DNA of 64,000 bases from Selaginella tamariscina (Eukaryota; Streptophyta; Lycopodiopsida; Selaginellales; Selaginellaceae), in contig PUQB01000012.1 of assembly GCA_003024785.1 (NCBI GenBank), forward strand, positions 1,052,519 to 1,116,518, written 5' to 3'. Both the position numbers and the translations under genes were made by a program. Below are positions 1-11,344 of this stretch, in pieces (the first letter of the stretch is position 1; each line of letters opens with the position of its first letter). The notes beneath the pieces were generated by a model. That model did not search any database, was not told where the DNA came from, and saw nothing but the letters and a program-made list of their open reading frames with translations.

Positions 1-650
1 AGGAAAACAACTTTGAGGTCCTCGAAAAACTAATCAAAGTTCATTTGATTAAATAATTCTATACAACAAAAATCCTTACACATAGTTAACTTCATTCCAT
101 TTTTGAATCAATAAATCCTAACTAATTTTTTATTGTAACAGGCCATATTAAATTCTAAAACCAATGTTTATTTTATGAATCTGATTATGCTCATTAATAT
201 CCCATCAAATTATGGAAGCTACATATAAAGTTCTAGTTCGAGTCATAAATTTTAAACATGGAACATATAATGCAATTGTTGAGAAATCCAAGCCAATATA
301 TATTACATTAAAAAAACTTCATGCACAATATCTTTTCATATAATTTATAACATGAGTACTTAATTATTCTTGGTATATTGTGATTCAAGTTACACAACTT
401 ATGTATCAATTGGCACAAGCAAAATTTCAATTTACTACAGGAATCTAAGGTTGAAACATTATACAGATAGCCATTGCGAATATGCATGATTCCTTTGGAC
501 ATGTTTATTTAGGAGAGTATATAAGATTCATTGCTAGTCTTTGCAATTATGATCAACTCAACTTCTAAGTCCAACTTTAAGAAGACTACTATTTGCTAAA
601 TATAATGACTTTATTAATGTGTTTGACAAAATTTAAACTAGTAAACTTTT
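1..650. other. AT-rich intergenic DNA, no gene seen
   Basis: No open frame, splice pattern or conserved protein motif could be recognised on either strand. The short frames present lack any familiar motif. Confidence 0.6.
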
Positions 651-887
651 ATGAACGTTGTAGCTAAAATGGGAATGTCTATAGTCCCATTTTCTTAATA
701 ATTAGCAATTTTAATTATTTAATTAGCATTTTTAATATAAAAAAATTAAATTTTAGAATAATATATGTTTAAAGAAAGAACATTATTTAAAATGTATGTT
801 TAAAAATATTAATAATTAATACGTAAGTATTAATTAGAGTATATTCTCATTTTCATATATCATTCCCATTTTAATTACAACGTTCAT
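651..887. mobile_element. MITE-like element with ~27-bp terminal inverted repeats
   Basis: The left end reads ATGAACGTTGTAGCTAAAAT and continues with GGGAATG. The right end is its reverse complement with about two mismatches (CATTCCCATTTTAATTACAA then CGTTCAT). The 237-bp body is AT-rich and noncoding, as expected for a non-autonomous DNA transposon. Flanking T-rich DNA makes the target duplication ambiguous. One-ended relatives are visible at about 9694 and 37229. The superfamily cannot be assigned from these ends alone. Confidence 0.7.
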
Positions 888-1100
888 TTTCAAAACATTA
901 GCCTTATGCATGTTCCATCAACCTTGTTGAAGGAGTCCAACTTACTTAGGTGCCCATTTATAATCTTTCCTTAGAAGTACATTGAGAAGTACTTTTTCAC
1001 TAGATTTATTTGATATCTTAAGTTTTCAATTGGTGCATTAATCTTATTTATTAAAAGAATGACATATCATTGCGTTTTATAGTAAATTATCATGGTTTTA
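888..1100. other. AT-rich spacer, no gene seen
   Basis: Nothing recognisable lies between the MITE and the decayed retrotransposon. Confidence 0.5.
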
Positions 1101-2112
1101 ACAAGATCACTATTTCTATTTGTAATAAGTACCCTTTATCATTAATATCTAGTTTTTAAAGCAACTTGTCGGAGTTCAATATTTCATTAAGATTAAATTA
1201 TGAGGTGCATACAATTTAATTAGGATCCACCCAAGAAATGAGTAGAAAATTACATTTCATACATGATATGGGCACTTTTAATATACAGTGATGTCATTTG
1301 GTTTTAATAATGCATTAGTCATTTTTTTATCAAATGGCCAATGACATCTTCCATGAGTTTTTGAACTTGTTCGTCATTATTTATTTTGATAAGATTCTGA
1401 TTTTTGAAGAAACATAATTAACATGTTTTGTAAAAGTTACATGATTAGGATTTTTATATGAAACTTGAGAAATACAATTTTAAAAAGCATCATGTGAAGT
1501 TCCTAGTTATTTAAAGGATTAAATATGAACCATGCTAAGTTAAAAACTATATTGGATTAATCGATTTATAATATGCAATGTTTTCTTGGGTTTTTATGAC
1601 AAGTTCATTAAAAGTTACTCTAAAATTGCATTGCCACTTATTAAGCTAATTTAAAAGAACAAATCATTTAAGTGGAGTTAAAAAGTAGAGGTAACATTTT
1701 ATGCTTTGAAGTAAGTTTTATATCTACTCCAATCCTAACACATCTAGACCTGGAAAAACCCTTTATTTTTTAAATTGATACATCACATAGTATTAAATTC
1801 TCTCAAGTTGGTAATGATGATCAATTTTATCAAATTATTTTTCACTCTCATAAATTCCTATTAGTTAGGATCAATTGAAATACATAATAAAGAGTTGTTG
1901 GTCATTATGAATTCATTTGAGGAATGAAAATATTTCTTAGAGGGCAAGTGATAATGTACAATGATCATAAAAACTTTGTGTATTTACAAAGTGCACACGT
2001 TTTAATTTGTTGATAAGTTTGGTAGGCTTAATTCTTAACACGATTTAATTTTGTTATCACATATCGTCTAGGTTCTCGAGAAGGTAATGTAAATATTCTC
2101 TCTCAATGTTCA
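1100..2112 (+). pseudogene. Heavily decayed Ty3/gypsy polyprotein remnant (RT and RNase H)
   Basis: Plus-strand translation around 1270-1430 still resembles the reverse transcriptase core. A YTVMSFGFNNA-like stretch matches [12 protein letters not shown], and a degraded [13 protein letters not shown] region follows. Around 1900-2110 the RNase H end can be followed: F-E-E-x-K-Y-F-L-E-G, then D-H-K-N-F-V-Y-L-Q-S-A and a V-I-T-Y-R-x-G-S-R-E-G-N-V stretch. This order matches the chromovirus at 51.2-57 kb, so it is probably an old relative. Many codons have become AT-rich and stops are frequent, a pattern expected from long-term cytosine methylation and deamination. It ends abruptly where tandem unit copy 1 begins. 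Confidence 0.65.
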
Positions 2113-2129
2113 TAATTGAATCTTCTCAT

Positions 2130-3277
2130 TTTGTTTAAATCATCACTCTCCGGATTAATCGAATCATTTTGGTCAATATCTTGATGTTGTTACCACTACC
2201 TAACACTCTCACAAATGCAATTGGGAGTTGCCATCCTTGTTAATACATAAGATGTGATAAGAGAAGGTTTGCATAAAGGCTCATCTAAAAACTAACATTC
2301 CTTAAGAATAATATTATAAAGCGCCCAATTGATATCCTTCATTTTATAAAATTCAAACTCACAAAAAAGAAAAGTTTTAGGAAATGTTTGATACGGTGGA
2401 TACTGCTCACAAAAGTTTTCAAGATTTTTCTTTTTAAGGCACGTATCCAAATAGTTCACTAGCTCATTCATGATATCGGTATCAGAATATGGGTCGAAAG
2501 TGATTGGATAAATATAAGCAATGTTTTGGTTGAGCATAGCCTTCCGAGGAGAGTCGTTTACCACTAACATCTGTGCGTTCTTCATTATCCTTAAGCGATT
2601 GATCTCCCATGAGTCCCAATTATTCTTTCATTCTTGAAGAAGTATGGCTTGCTTTCTTTTTTTATATTGTAAAATTCAAGAGGTTTATAACATATTCGTT
2701 GGTCAAAAATCCAATCTTTACGAATCACCTCTTCTGCAACACTACAATGTTTCTTAAGCAAATTCAACAGCGGTGTTAAGTTGTGAATCTGCATGCATGA
2801 CCAAATCCCCACAAGCACACCCATCTTCTTAAACTTTTGAAAGAGACGGTTCAACCCTGGACGAAAAATAATATTATATCAAAATTTACCATGACAAGGA
2901 ATGAAATCTCCTTATTTGATTTCTTTTTTCCTATCCTTGAGCCTTTGTCGATGAAGCAGAACACCACTGACATTCAACAACACAATATGGCCATGAGTAA
3001 CATGAGATAGCGTTGCCTCTTGAATACTTTGCAAATCACTTGTTTGCTCCTTTTCACATTTATCTGTTGACACTATCTCGTTGCCTATCCCTTTATTATT
3101 TAATTGTACATCATCCTTACAAGATTCAGATATTGCAGGCGTTGAAGAAATTAATTTCGGAACTGAAGCCAATAGAAATGATGATGAAAAAACTGAAGTG
3201 GCCCCCATGGTAACGATGTTTTGAGCTGCATTATTATCCATTTTCCTGTATGAACTCTGTCATTTTGACATGTGGCA
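2130..3277 (-). pseudogene. FCP1/NIF-like phosphatase gene, copy 1 (broken)
   Basis: Sister of the gene at 9892-11094. An N-terminal Ser-rich region (MDNNAAQNIVTMGATSVFSS) is followed by the FCP1-homology start VLLNVSGVLLHRQR. There the first catalytic Asp is Asn and the third motif residue is Ser, where copy 2 has DVNG. The frame is broken near 2900 and again near 2588, between ERIIGTHG and the MKNAQMLVVNDSP motif. A CAG-to-TAG change follows the ILKEC stretch near 2292. FCP1-family proteins are HAD phosphatases acting on phospho-Ser/Thr, often of RNA polymerase II. With frameshifts and a lost nucleophile this copy is unlikely to be active. Confidence 0.75.
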
Positions 3278-3454
3278 TAAGAAATTTTTGCCAAACCCCT
3301 CTCTTACCTCATGGCAATGCTGAAAATCCATGTTCTCAACTGTTTCATTACATCTGCAAATAAAAGCTTCATTAATCCTTGAGAATTTATTTTCTATATA
3401 AATATAAACGAAATATACAAAAATGCCTTATGTTACACTCATTTACAACTATTC

Positions 3455-6400
3455 GTCACTCTAAGAACTCATTAACAATTCTTCTTCGCTATTACCTTCT
3501 GAGTGAGGCGAAGAAGGTCTAGGCCACTTGTGAGATGGTTCAAGATCTTCCATATCTTCTGTTGATATTTCCATGGGTAATGGAGTGTGTGAATGTTCTG
3601 TATTCCTCGAGATAACTTTCGGTCTAATATCTGATTGAAGTTCGTCCTCAGACTCCGACATTGAACCAGATTCGTCTTCCGAACTATCGCACTTATCGGG
3701 AGGGAACTTTCTCAAATACTCCTGTATGGGTTTGTTGGGGTAGTCAGTTGAGAACCTCTCTATCCACTTGTTCAGGTCTTCAACCATGGTCTTATCCGTT
3801 TCAACGGCAAACACACATGTATCCCGAAGGTAACACTCCTTCAAGACGAACCCCTAGTGCAGTAGTCAAAAACCCACGCATCACTGTGAGGACCCCTGAT
3901 CAAGTTGACGATGCTCCGTGCCGCTTGACTTATAATGTTTGGATAACGTACATTGCCGAATACGTCACTCTCAGCTATCAGTGTATCGGATGGAGGTTCA
4001 AGGCCGTTGGAGTGCAAACAAATGCCTGTCCAGTCATTTGGAAATTTGAAATTATTTGGCACATTCCTAACAACCAAGTGAACAACCAAATCAAGGCAAG
4101 GTATCGGTGACATGAGCAAGAATCAAGAAATAAATACTTGAAAACGTAGATATCAGTCAAGAGTGCAAGTATGAATTCAATAATAAATACCTTCTTTGTA
4201 CATGCTTACACGGCTAAGTTTCTCCACCAAATCCTCTAGTGTCCTGTCTGTCGAAGGATTTTTTGACACCCGCCGATCCATCATGAACAATTGAAACGGT
4301 TTCCTACAAGCAGTGATGTTACCCCATAAAGTCTCCAAATCCAACAATAAACATCTGTAAGGCTTGTCGTGTTCGTAACATCCTCCTTTATAAGGTTCAA
4401 CTCGGTTCTCCGCTGCTGAAGGATTACCATAAGAGAAGGCGTCATCGCAATGTTCTCCTTCTTGGCGTTGGCGTGCAATAGATTCTTGTCCAGATCTTCC
4501 GATTGATTCACCCATTCGACAAGCATATCATCATTTGTCACATGCAAATATTTTCTGACCTCTTCGTATGTTGAACCCGAGGTCCAACCCAGTTTGTGGC
4601 AGTGTATTCCCAACCACTCCTTAAAGTGCCTGACCGTCTTCAACTCCATTGCGTTGAGATGAAAAGGAGAGGTGGGGTTGCTGTTGTTAATCTGTAGTTT
4701 GCCATCAATCACCAAATCAGCCAAGACTTCCATCTCCTTCATCGTTGTTCCATTTAAAGGCTTCAACCATGTGAGCTTGAATTGTTGTCTACATCCTTTG
4801 TAAATTGAATAGACTTAGCCTTCGGCGTCTTATTGGGTTTCTTTGCAGACTTCTCTGAGGGCTCCTCCTCACTTGTCTGCTTTTTCTTCAGTGTTTCTTT
4901 TGCAAAGGATTCCATAATCCCCAACCATTTGGCAAAGATCCTATTCTCGAGACAAGAAATCAACATCATCAAAAAGGATGTTTCCTTCCCGCCCACCTGG
5001 GCAAAACCAACTGATATAATTTCTTCAACTCTCTGGAAAAAAAGGGACAGATTAATATACCGACGAGATAAATCCCGCCCAAACAATTTTCTTACCGGTA
5101 CATCGCACATTGTGTATTCCCTGCGTAGCTCTTTGTGGTCGCTGAAGAGATTCCACACGGCTCGCGTGTGTTTGAACTTCTCCCATATTTTTGCTGTTGT
5201 AGTGGTTGGTGTTTGCAGCATCCCATTCCGTTGATAACTTTATGGTACTGCTCGATTGTGAGATTCACCTTCGCTAAAAATGCCGATCTTTTCATCAGCT
5301 TATCACGGGTATGCTCAAAAGTTTTGTTTCCATCGTTCCTTTGTTGTGTTCATTGAGAAGTCGTTGGGCTGCCGTTATTGTGTGCTGGCCACTAATGATG
5401 TAGTACTTGATTAATTTTCTATTCTCTATCTAAATCTTCCTCATTTGTTCCGGTGTTGAGATCCACACTTTGTCAGCGCCTTTGTTTCTCTCGTAATATG
5501 GACACAAAATAGCATTATGTGGAACGGTATAAAATTGTCGTTATTCATCTTTCCATGAGCTCAGCTACATGTTCCTGATTGAGTGGCATGTAATTGAAGT
5601 TTGGGTTCACGTTGCAATACTTAACCCTACATTCGTAAATCCTATCATCCAACATCATTTCCTCGTGGCTTATTGCAATGGGATGCCACAGGCGCAACTG
5701 ACAAAACGACTGATGATTTTTTTCTACGATCCGAATCAACATGTGTGATCCCCGATTGATGCTGTTTTAATGTTCTCGGCACACTTTTCCAGCTCCCAAA
5801 ATTTTCTAAGCAAATTGAATGTGATCTGTAAAGAACCTAAGACCGAGCCACCCTCTCAATCTCCCTTATGATGTCACTGTGTTCTTCTTCAATGTGAAGA
5901 GGGACGATTGCTCCACTTGTGAATTTTCTATATTGTGAAGCAATCTCTGCTGAGAATACACCTACTCGATGAGTCTGAAGATCTTTGAAGTAGACATCCA
6001 GTTGAATCCCCTCCATAGATGGGCTTTTGTTGAGTTGAAGAAGAACTCCACGGTCAACACCATTAGTGAACACTGAACGTCATTATTCACAAGTCGACAA
6101 ACCACCCGAAATTAATGTTGTAAACTAGCGACCTCTGGATCCGAGAACGTGACATTAGATGGAACAAGTCATATGTGTCGAGCATCATTCAATCTGGGTT
6201 CACAGCATGCTTTCGGATGCTTGACTAGCACACTCACTTTCCATTGTTTTGCTTGTCCATGCGATGTGACAGAGGTTAGTTTGACAGCAACCATGGTTGT
6301 TCTAATGCACTTCTCGTTTAGTTTGAAATATGGCCAAGTTGATTCCAGAATCCCCCTGTCCATCTCTTTTCCTGCTCTCGTCTTCAATGTCACCTCATTT

Positions 6401-6497
6401 CCACATCTGAATACAAAAATGATTAATTCTTCAAGCACATATCCGAGTATAACAGATTTTATTTTAATTCTTATCCAGAATTTGACGACGACTCCAT
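3455..6497 (-). pseudogene. Multi-exon gene with methyltransferase-like motif, copy 1 (broken)
   Basis: Sister of 11345-14430. The predicted start is ATG at 6497-6495 (MESSSNS). The splice donor that reads GGGTAAGA in copy 2 reads GGATAAGA here, so the GT is lost. Recognisable segments in order are VTLKTRAGKEMDRGILESTW (6169-6430), an I-E-E-E-H-S-D-I-I-R-E-I-E block (5837-6073), MLDDRIYECRVKYCNVNPNF (5545-5742) and a Lys-rich linker near 4790. A WLGIHCHKLGWTSGSTYEEV block (4281-4766) follows, then the methyltransferase-like W-V-F-D-Y-C-T-R-G-S motif (3841-3900). The tail is an acidic Ser/Glu-rich region ending at ~3461. Frames shift repeatedly. Outside the MTase-like motif I do not recognise the family. 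Confidence 0.6.
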
Positions 6498-6825
6498 ACT
6501 AATGACTCGATCTCCTTGTTTAATTAAATTGTCCTTCTGCAAAATAATACACTATGAATACAAATCATATAAAAACGCACACACACTTGTATAAACCCGA
6601 ATATATAAAAATAATACACAGAGAGAAGTAAACGGAATTAACTGTCCAAAGCTCACCTTTGTGCTAGTTAAAAGGAAAGATAACATTTCGTTTTAGAACC
6701 ACCACAAATGTGAGCTCTAGACAGTTTTATAGCTTTTACTCGAATTATTATGATAAGATGATAAAAGTAAATAAAATGAGATATGCAACTTATATATACT
6801 AATACACATATATATTCACATGGAA
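6498..6825 (-). promoter_or_regulatory. 5' leader with predicted intron of the methyltransferase-like gene, copy 1
   Basis: Reading the minus strand, a GTGAGC donor near 6655 and a TTTTGCAG acceptor near 6540 frame a 5' UTR intron just before the ATG, as in copy 2. There is no coding sequence. Confidence 0.45.
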
Positions 6826-7840
6826 GGTGTGGCGGGATTAATCTCGCCACCTTTCTAGAAGCCCTGAAAGGGTGTGCGGGATTAATCCTGCCACCCTTCT
6901 CGGTTTCAGAGAGAACTGGACAAGATTTATTTGGCACACCCCTTCAGGGGATCCAGAAAGGCGGCGGGATTAATCTCGCCCACCATGTAAGGGATGGTGA
7001 AATGAATCTCGCCACCCTTCTTAGTCCCCTCTATTGGTATGTTGTAAACCTTCTTTGTCTCAAACAGAAACGTTTGGGATTGGTCCGACTCACCAATGAA
7101 GGAAAAAAAGAAGGGTGGCGAGATTCATCCCTCCACCAGGCATTGAAGGCTCGGCGGGATTAATCCCGCTGCCCATGGCCTCCGTGCTGGGCCTAAACGG
7201 CGGGATTAATCCCGCCGCTTACGGATGTCCTGCGCGGAATTTGGCGGGATTAATCCTGCCGCACGCCCATGCCCTGTGCGGAATCCCCGCTGCCTAGGCC
7301 CTTCAAACAGGCCTTTGGCGGCGGGATAAATCCGCTAAATTTCGCCCAGGGCATGCGTACGCAACAGGATTAATCTCGCCGTTTAGGCCCAGCATGTAGC
7401 CATCGGCTGTGGGATTAATCTTGTCGAACGCCCATGCCCTGCGCGGAATTTGGTGGGATTAATCCCGCTGCCTAGACCCTTCAGACAGGCCATTAGCGGC
7501 AGGATAAATTTTGCTAGATTCTGCGCAGGGCATGCGTAGGTGGTGGGATTAATTCCGCCTCCTAGGCCCAACACGCAAGCCATGGCTGGCGGGATTAATC
7601 CCGCCACTCTTCGGTTAGCCTCATGGGCAGCAGAATTAATCCCGCCGCTCATGAGGCTAACCGAATAACCTGCCTGAAATGGCGGCGGGAAAATCCCGCT
7701 GCTCATGAGGCTAACTGAATAGTCTGCCTGAAGGGCGGCGGGATTAATCCCGCCGCCAAGGGTTTAACCATATAGCGATGGGATTAATCCCGCCGCTACA
7801 CACGTCTCACCATATAGCGGCGGGATTAATCCCGCCGCTA
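6826..7840. repeat. Palindrome array 1 (GGCGGGATTAATCCCGCC)
   Basis: Around 20 copies of the self-complementary 18-mer GGCGGGATTAATCCCGCC or close variants occur every 30-70 bp. Some are extended: 7734-7757 and 7816-7839 are perfect 24-bp palindromes. At 7610-7665 even the spacers pair, giving a near-perfect 56-bp palindrome centred on the TTAA. Spacer motifs such as CATGCCCTGCGCGGAATT recur in both orientations. The array lies upstream of the minus-strand methyltransferase-like gene. It is GC- and CpG-rich in an AT-rich setting. Because the motif is a palindrome it reads GGINPA or AGLIPP in open frames on both strands; these are not genes. Confidence 0.92.
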
Positions 7841-8028
7841 CACACATATATATATTTATATGTATATGTGTGTGTAGGAGAGTGCGTGTCTATGCCAGAG
7901 ATAAACAAATCAGATAAAATTATACTGATACACACACATATGTATATGTATATGTTATCATATGTGTATGCTAAATAAATTAAATTATACAGATACACAC
8001 ACACACATATATATATATGTCTCTCTCT

Positions 8029-8074
<46 letters not shown>

Positions 8075-8085
8075 TCTCTCTCTCT

Positions 8086-8134
<49 letters not shown>

Positions 8135-8500
8135 GTATAGGAGTGTGCGTGTGTGTGCGAGAGATAAATAAATAAATAGAATTATACAGATACTGGTACA
8201 CATAATATATGTATGTATATATGTATATAATGTGTGTGTGTGTTGTATCGTGAGTATGCGTGTGTGAGCGAAACAAATAAAATCATACAGATAAACATGA
8301 GTGTGTGCGTGTGCAAGAGAAAATTAATAAATTATAAAATTATACAGATATGTGTGTGTGTATATGTATACGAGTGTGCGTGTGTGTGCAAGAGTAGATA
8401 AATAATTATTATTAAGATACACACACATATAAATGTATATGTAAATAAAATAAAATAAATAAACTCAGGAGTGTGCGTGAGAGAGAGATATCTCATAGCC
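7841..8500. repeat. Compound microsatellite (CT)n, (AT)n, (GT)n
   Basis: Long CT-rich runs (8019-8092) and AT runs (8093-8124) are followed by repeated GTGTGCGTGTGTG-type blocks. Each block precedes an ATAAATAAAAT-like and an ATTATACAGATA piece, so the region is also a loose tandem repeat. It is noncoding. Confidence 0.85.
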
Positions 8501-8660
8501 GCCGCCTCCGCCGCCTTGCTTTTTGAAACCCTAGGAATATATTTAAACCCTAAAAGAAATAGAATATATATTAACCCTAATCAAATATTCCTTTTAAGAA
8601 TATACTTAAACCCTAAGAAGAATAAACTATAGATTCGCCCTAAACGAATATTCTTTCATA
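8501..8660. promoter_or_regulatory. CCG-run plus AAACCCTA-rich (telo-box-like) stretch, copy 1
   Basis: A GCCGCC-rich run at 8500-8517 is followed by four AAACCCTA/AACCCTAA motifs within about 110 bp (8525-8605). AAACCCTA is the plant telo-box found in promoters and 5' regions of translation and cell-cycle genes. It is also a telomere-repeat fragment. A matching stretch lies at 16535-16690. No gene start could be tied to it, so its function is uncertain. Confidence 0.4.
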
Positions 8661-8839
8661 TATTATCAGCGTGTGCGTGTGCATGAGTGTATCACATACA
8701 CCCCAAGAATAAAAATCATGCAGGGGTTTAACATGTGTGTATACATGAGAGTGTTAAAGTTTCACGTGTAGCGATATATATATACACACATAGTATTATA
8801 CACATAGACATACATATATATTAGTACATATTAATATTA

Positions 8840-9540
8840 AAGAGATAGAGTACATATTATGGATCATGCATGGTGTGTATGTATGAAAGAAGAGAGACAA
8901 TACATATTATGGATTATGCATGGTGTGTATGTTTGAGAGAAGAGAGACAGTACATATTAACATGGATTATGCATGGTGTGTATGTATGAGAGAAGAGAGA
9001 GAGTGTTAACAAATTAAATTCATACACATTGCATATATTAGTACACACATATACATACACACGTGTATACACACAAACATACATACATATTACATGTGTA
9101 AATTTAATGTGTTACATAGGGTTTAGGGTTTAAGGTTTATTGTTAGGATGGATCATGCATGCTGTGTATGTATGAGTGTTAAAAAATTAATTTTGTATGC
9201 ATTGCATATATTAGTACAATATATACATACACATATTATACACAGATATACATTATACATAATACATAATATTGTAACATCATTACATATTATGGATCAT
9301 GCATAGTGTGTATGTATGAGAGAAGAGACAGGCTACATATTATGGATTATGATCATGCATGGTGTGTATGTATGAGAAAAGGGATTATGCATGGTGTTAA
9401 TAAATGAAAATCGTACACATTGCATATATTAGTACACATATATACATACACATGTGTATACACACAGACATACATATATATTACATGTGTAAATTCAATG
9501 TGTTACATACACACAGATTGAGTACATATAAATCATACAT
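8840..9540. repeat. Minisatellite with ATGGATCATGCATGG core, copy 1
   Basis: Repeated blocks of about 50 bp contain ATGGATCATGCATGGTGTGT followed by ATGTATGAGAGAAGAG. They alternate with GTACACATATATACATACAC blocks. A short telomere-like GGGTTTAGGGTTTAAGG run lies at about 9119-9140. The same arrangement is found at 16860-17540. Confidence 0.75.
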
Positions 9541-9693
9541 GCGTTGAACATGATGTTTTTCAATAAAATAAGCAACATATAATTTCTCAAGTTTGGTTTA
9601 GGCAATATACACATTATGAACATATTTTAAATTATACATAATAATACATCATTTTATTTAATATATAGCCATATATAGTTATATATATAATAA

Positions 9694-9935
9694 GATGCAC
9701 GTTGTAACTAAAGTGGGCATGATACGTGAAAATGGGAATATAAAATAAATTACTAATTAATACTTAAGTTTTAATTTATTAATCATTTAATTAATATGTA
9801 ATTAAGCCTTAAATATTAATTAATTAATTAATTAATCCTTCAATAACCTTACTTAGTAAGGAATATTCCTAAAATATCTTAGAATTTCATATTATTCTAA
9901 AAATAATTTACAATAATGAAGAAATACTATCAAAC
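9694..9935. mobile_element. One-ended relative of the 651-bp MITE at the junction of the tandem units
   Basis: ACGTTGTAACTAAAGTGGGC at 9699 matches the MITE end at 653 with a few changes and is followed by similar TAATTAATA-rich DNA. No convincing second inverted repeat is seen before copy 2 begins at ~9936. The segment is the only sequence separating the two tandem units. Confidence 0.45.
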
Positions 9936-11094
9936 ATAATCTTCTTATTTTGTCTAAATCATTACTCTCCGGATTAATCAAATCATTTTGGTCAATATCT
10001 TGATGTTGTTGCCACCACTTAACACTCTCACGAAATGCAATTGGAGTTGCCATCCTTGTTAATACATAAGATGTGATAAGAGAAGGTCTGCATAAAGGCT
10101 CATCTAAAAACTGACGTTCCTTAAGAATAATATTATAAAGCGCCCGGTTGCTATCCTTCATTTTATAAAATTCAATATCACGAGAAAGAAAAGCTTCAGG
10201 AAATGTTTACGGTGGATACTGCTCACAAAAATTTTCGAGATTCTTCTTTCTGAGGCACGTATCCAAGTAGTTCACTAGCTCATCCATGATATCGGTATCA
10301 GAATATGGATCGAAAGTGATTGGATGAATACAAGCAATGTTTTGGTTGAGCATAGCCTTCTGAGGAGAGTCGTCTACTACTAACATCTGTGCGTTCTTCA
10401 TTATCCTTAAGCGACTGATCTCCCCATGAGTCCCAATTATTCTTTCATTCTTGAAGAAGTATGGCTTGCTTTCCTTTCTTATATTGTGAAATTCGAGAGG
10501 TTTATAACATATTCGCTGGTCAAAAATCCAATCTTTACGAATCACCTCTTCTGCAACACTACAATGTTTCTTAAGCAAATTCAACAGCGGTGTTAAGTTA
10601 TGAATCTGCATGCATGACCAAATCCCCACAAGCGCACCCATCTCCTTAAGCTTTTGAAAGAGACGATCCAACCCTGGACGAAAAATAATATCATATCGAA
10701 ATTTACCATGACAAGGAATGAAATCTCCTTGTTTGATTTCTTTTTTCCTATCCTCGGGCCTTTGTCGATGAAGCAGAACACCATTGACATCCAACAACAC
10801 AATATGGCCATGAGTAACATGAGATAGCGTTGCCTCTTGAATACTTTGCAAATCACTTGTTTGCTCCCTTTCACATTTATCCGTTGCCACTATCTCGTTG
10901 CCTATCCCTTCATCATTTAATTGTACATCATCCTTACAAGATTCAGATATTGCATGCGCTGAAGAAATTGATTTCGGAACTGAAGCCAATAAAAATGATG
11001 ATGAAAAAACTGAAGTGGCCCCCATGGTAACGATGTTTTGAGCTGCATTATTATCCATTTCCTGCATGAACTCTGTCATTCTGACATGTGGCAC
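9892..11094 (-). CDS. FCP1/NIF-like HAD phosphatase, copy 2
   Basis: A 295-residue open frame runs from ATG 11094 to 10207. A second frame (10161-9892) continues the protein after a ~4-base deletion relative to copy 1 near 10205. Residues 1-90 are Ser/Thr-rich. The FCP1-homology domain starts near residue 100 with HIVLLDVNGVLLHR: Asp-x-Asn-Gly, where active FCP1/SCP enzymes have Asp-x-Asp-x-Thr. It continues with FRPGLDRLFQKLKEMGALVG and IWSCMQIHN, then KNAQMLVVDDSPQKAM, the second Asp pair of HAD enzymes. The residue change at the general acid suggests weak or no phosphatase activity, perhaps a binding role. It shares its orientation with the methyltransferase-like gene ~250 bp upstream. Confidence 0.72.
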
Positions 11095-11344
11095 AAGAAA
11101 TTGTCGCCAAACCCCTCTCTTACCTCATGCAATGCTGAAAATCCATGTTCTCAATGTTTCATTACATCTGCAAAATGATAATTAGCTGACCTTAAAATTA
11201 TCAAGGTATATTATTTACCTTGTTAATGTGTGACCCATGTTTGAACTAAAAGCTTCATTAATCCTTGAGAATTTATTTTCTGTACAAATATAAACGAAAT
11301 ATACAAAAATGCCTTATGTTACACTCATTTACAACTATTCGTCA

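Larger units (their letters stand above)
2117..9690. repeat. Tandem ~7.8-kb unit, copy 1
   Basis: This block aligns base for base, with scattered differences, to 9936-17815. Both contain, in the same order, an FCP1-like gene, a methyltransferase-like gene, a palindrome array, microsatellites, a CCCTAA-rich stretch and an ATGGATCATGCATGG minisatellite. Copy 1 is joined at its left to a decayed gypsy element. Near its right end it lacks about 130 bp present in copy 2 after 17595. Copy 1 has more broken frames than copy 2. Confidence 0.88.

Noticed and set aside
3661..4110. 149-residue plus-strand frame opposite the methyltransferase-like gene
   Set aside because: It is an antisense shadow, and the minus-strand segments are the ones conserved between the two tandem copies.
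7115..7706. Open frames rich in GGINPA / GLIPP on both strands
   Set aside because: They arise because the 18-bp palindrome is stop-free in two frames and reads alike on both strands. The same artefact appears in all three well-preserved arrays.
7962..8276. Long frames of Tyr/Ile/His-Thr repeats in microsatellite DNA (also at 15869-16434)
   Set aside because: They are translations of (AT)n, (CA)n and (CT)n runs without any coding signature.
9119..9140. Chromosome end or telomere
   Set aside because: Only two or three imperfect units occur, and they are inside a duplicated internal unit.
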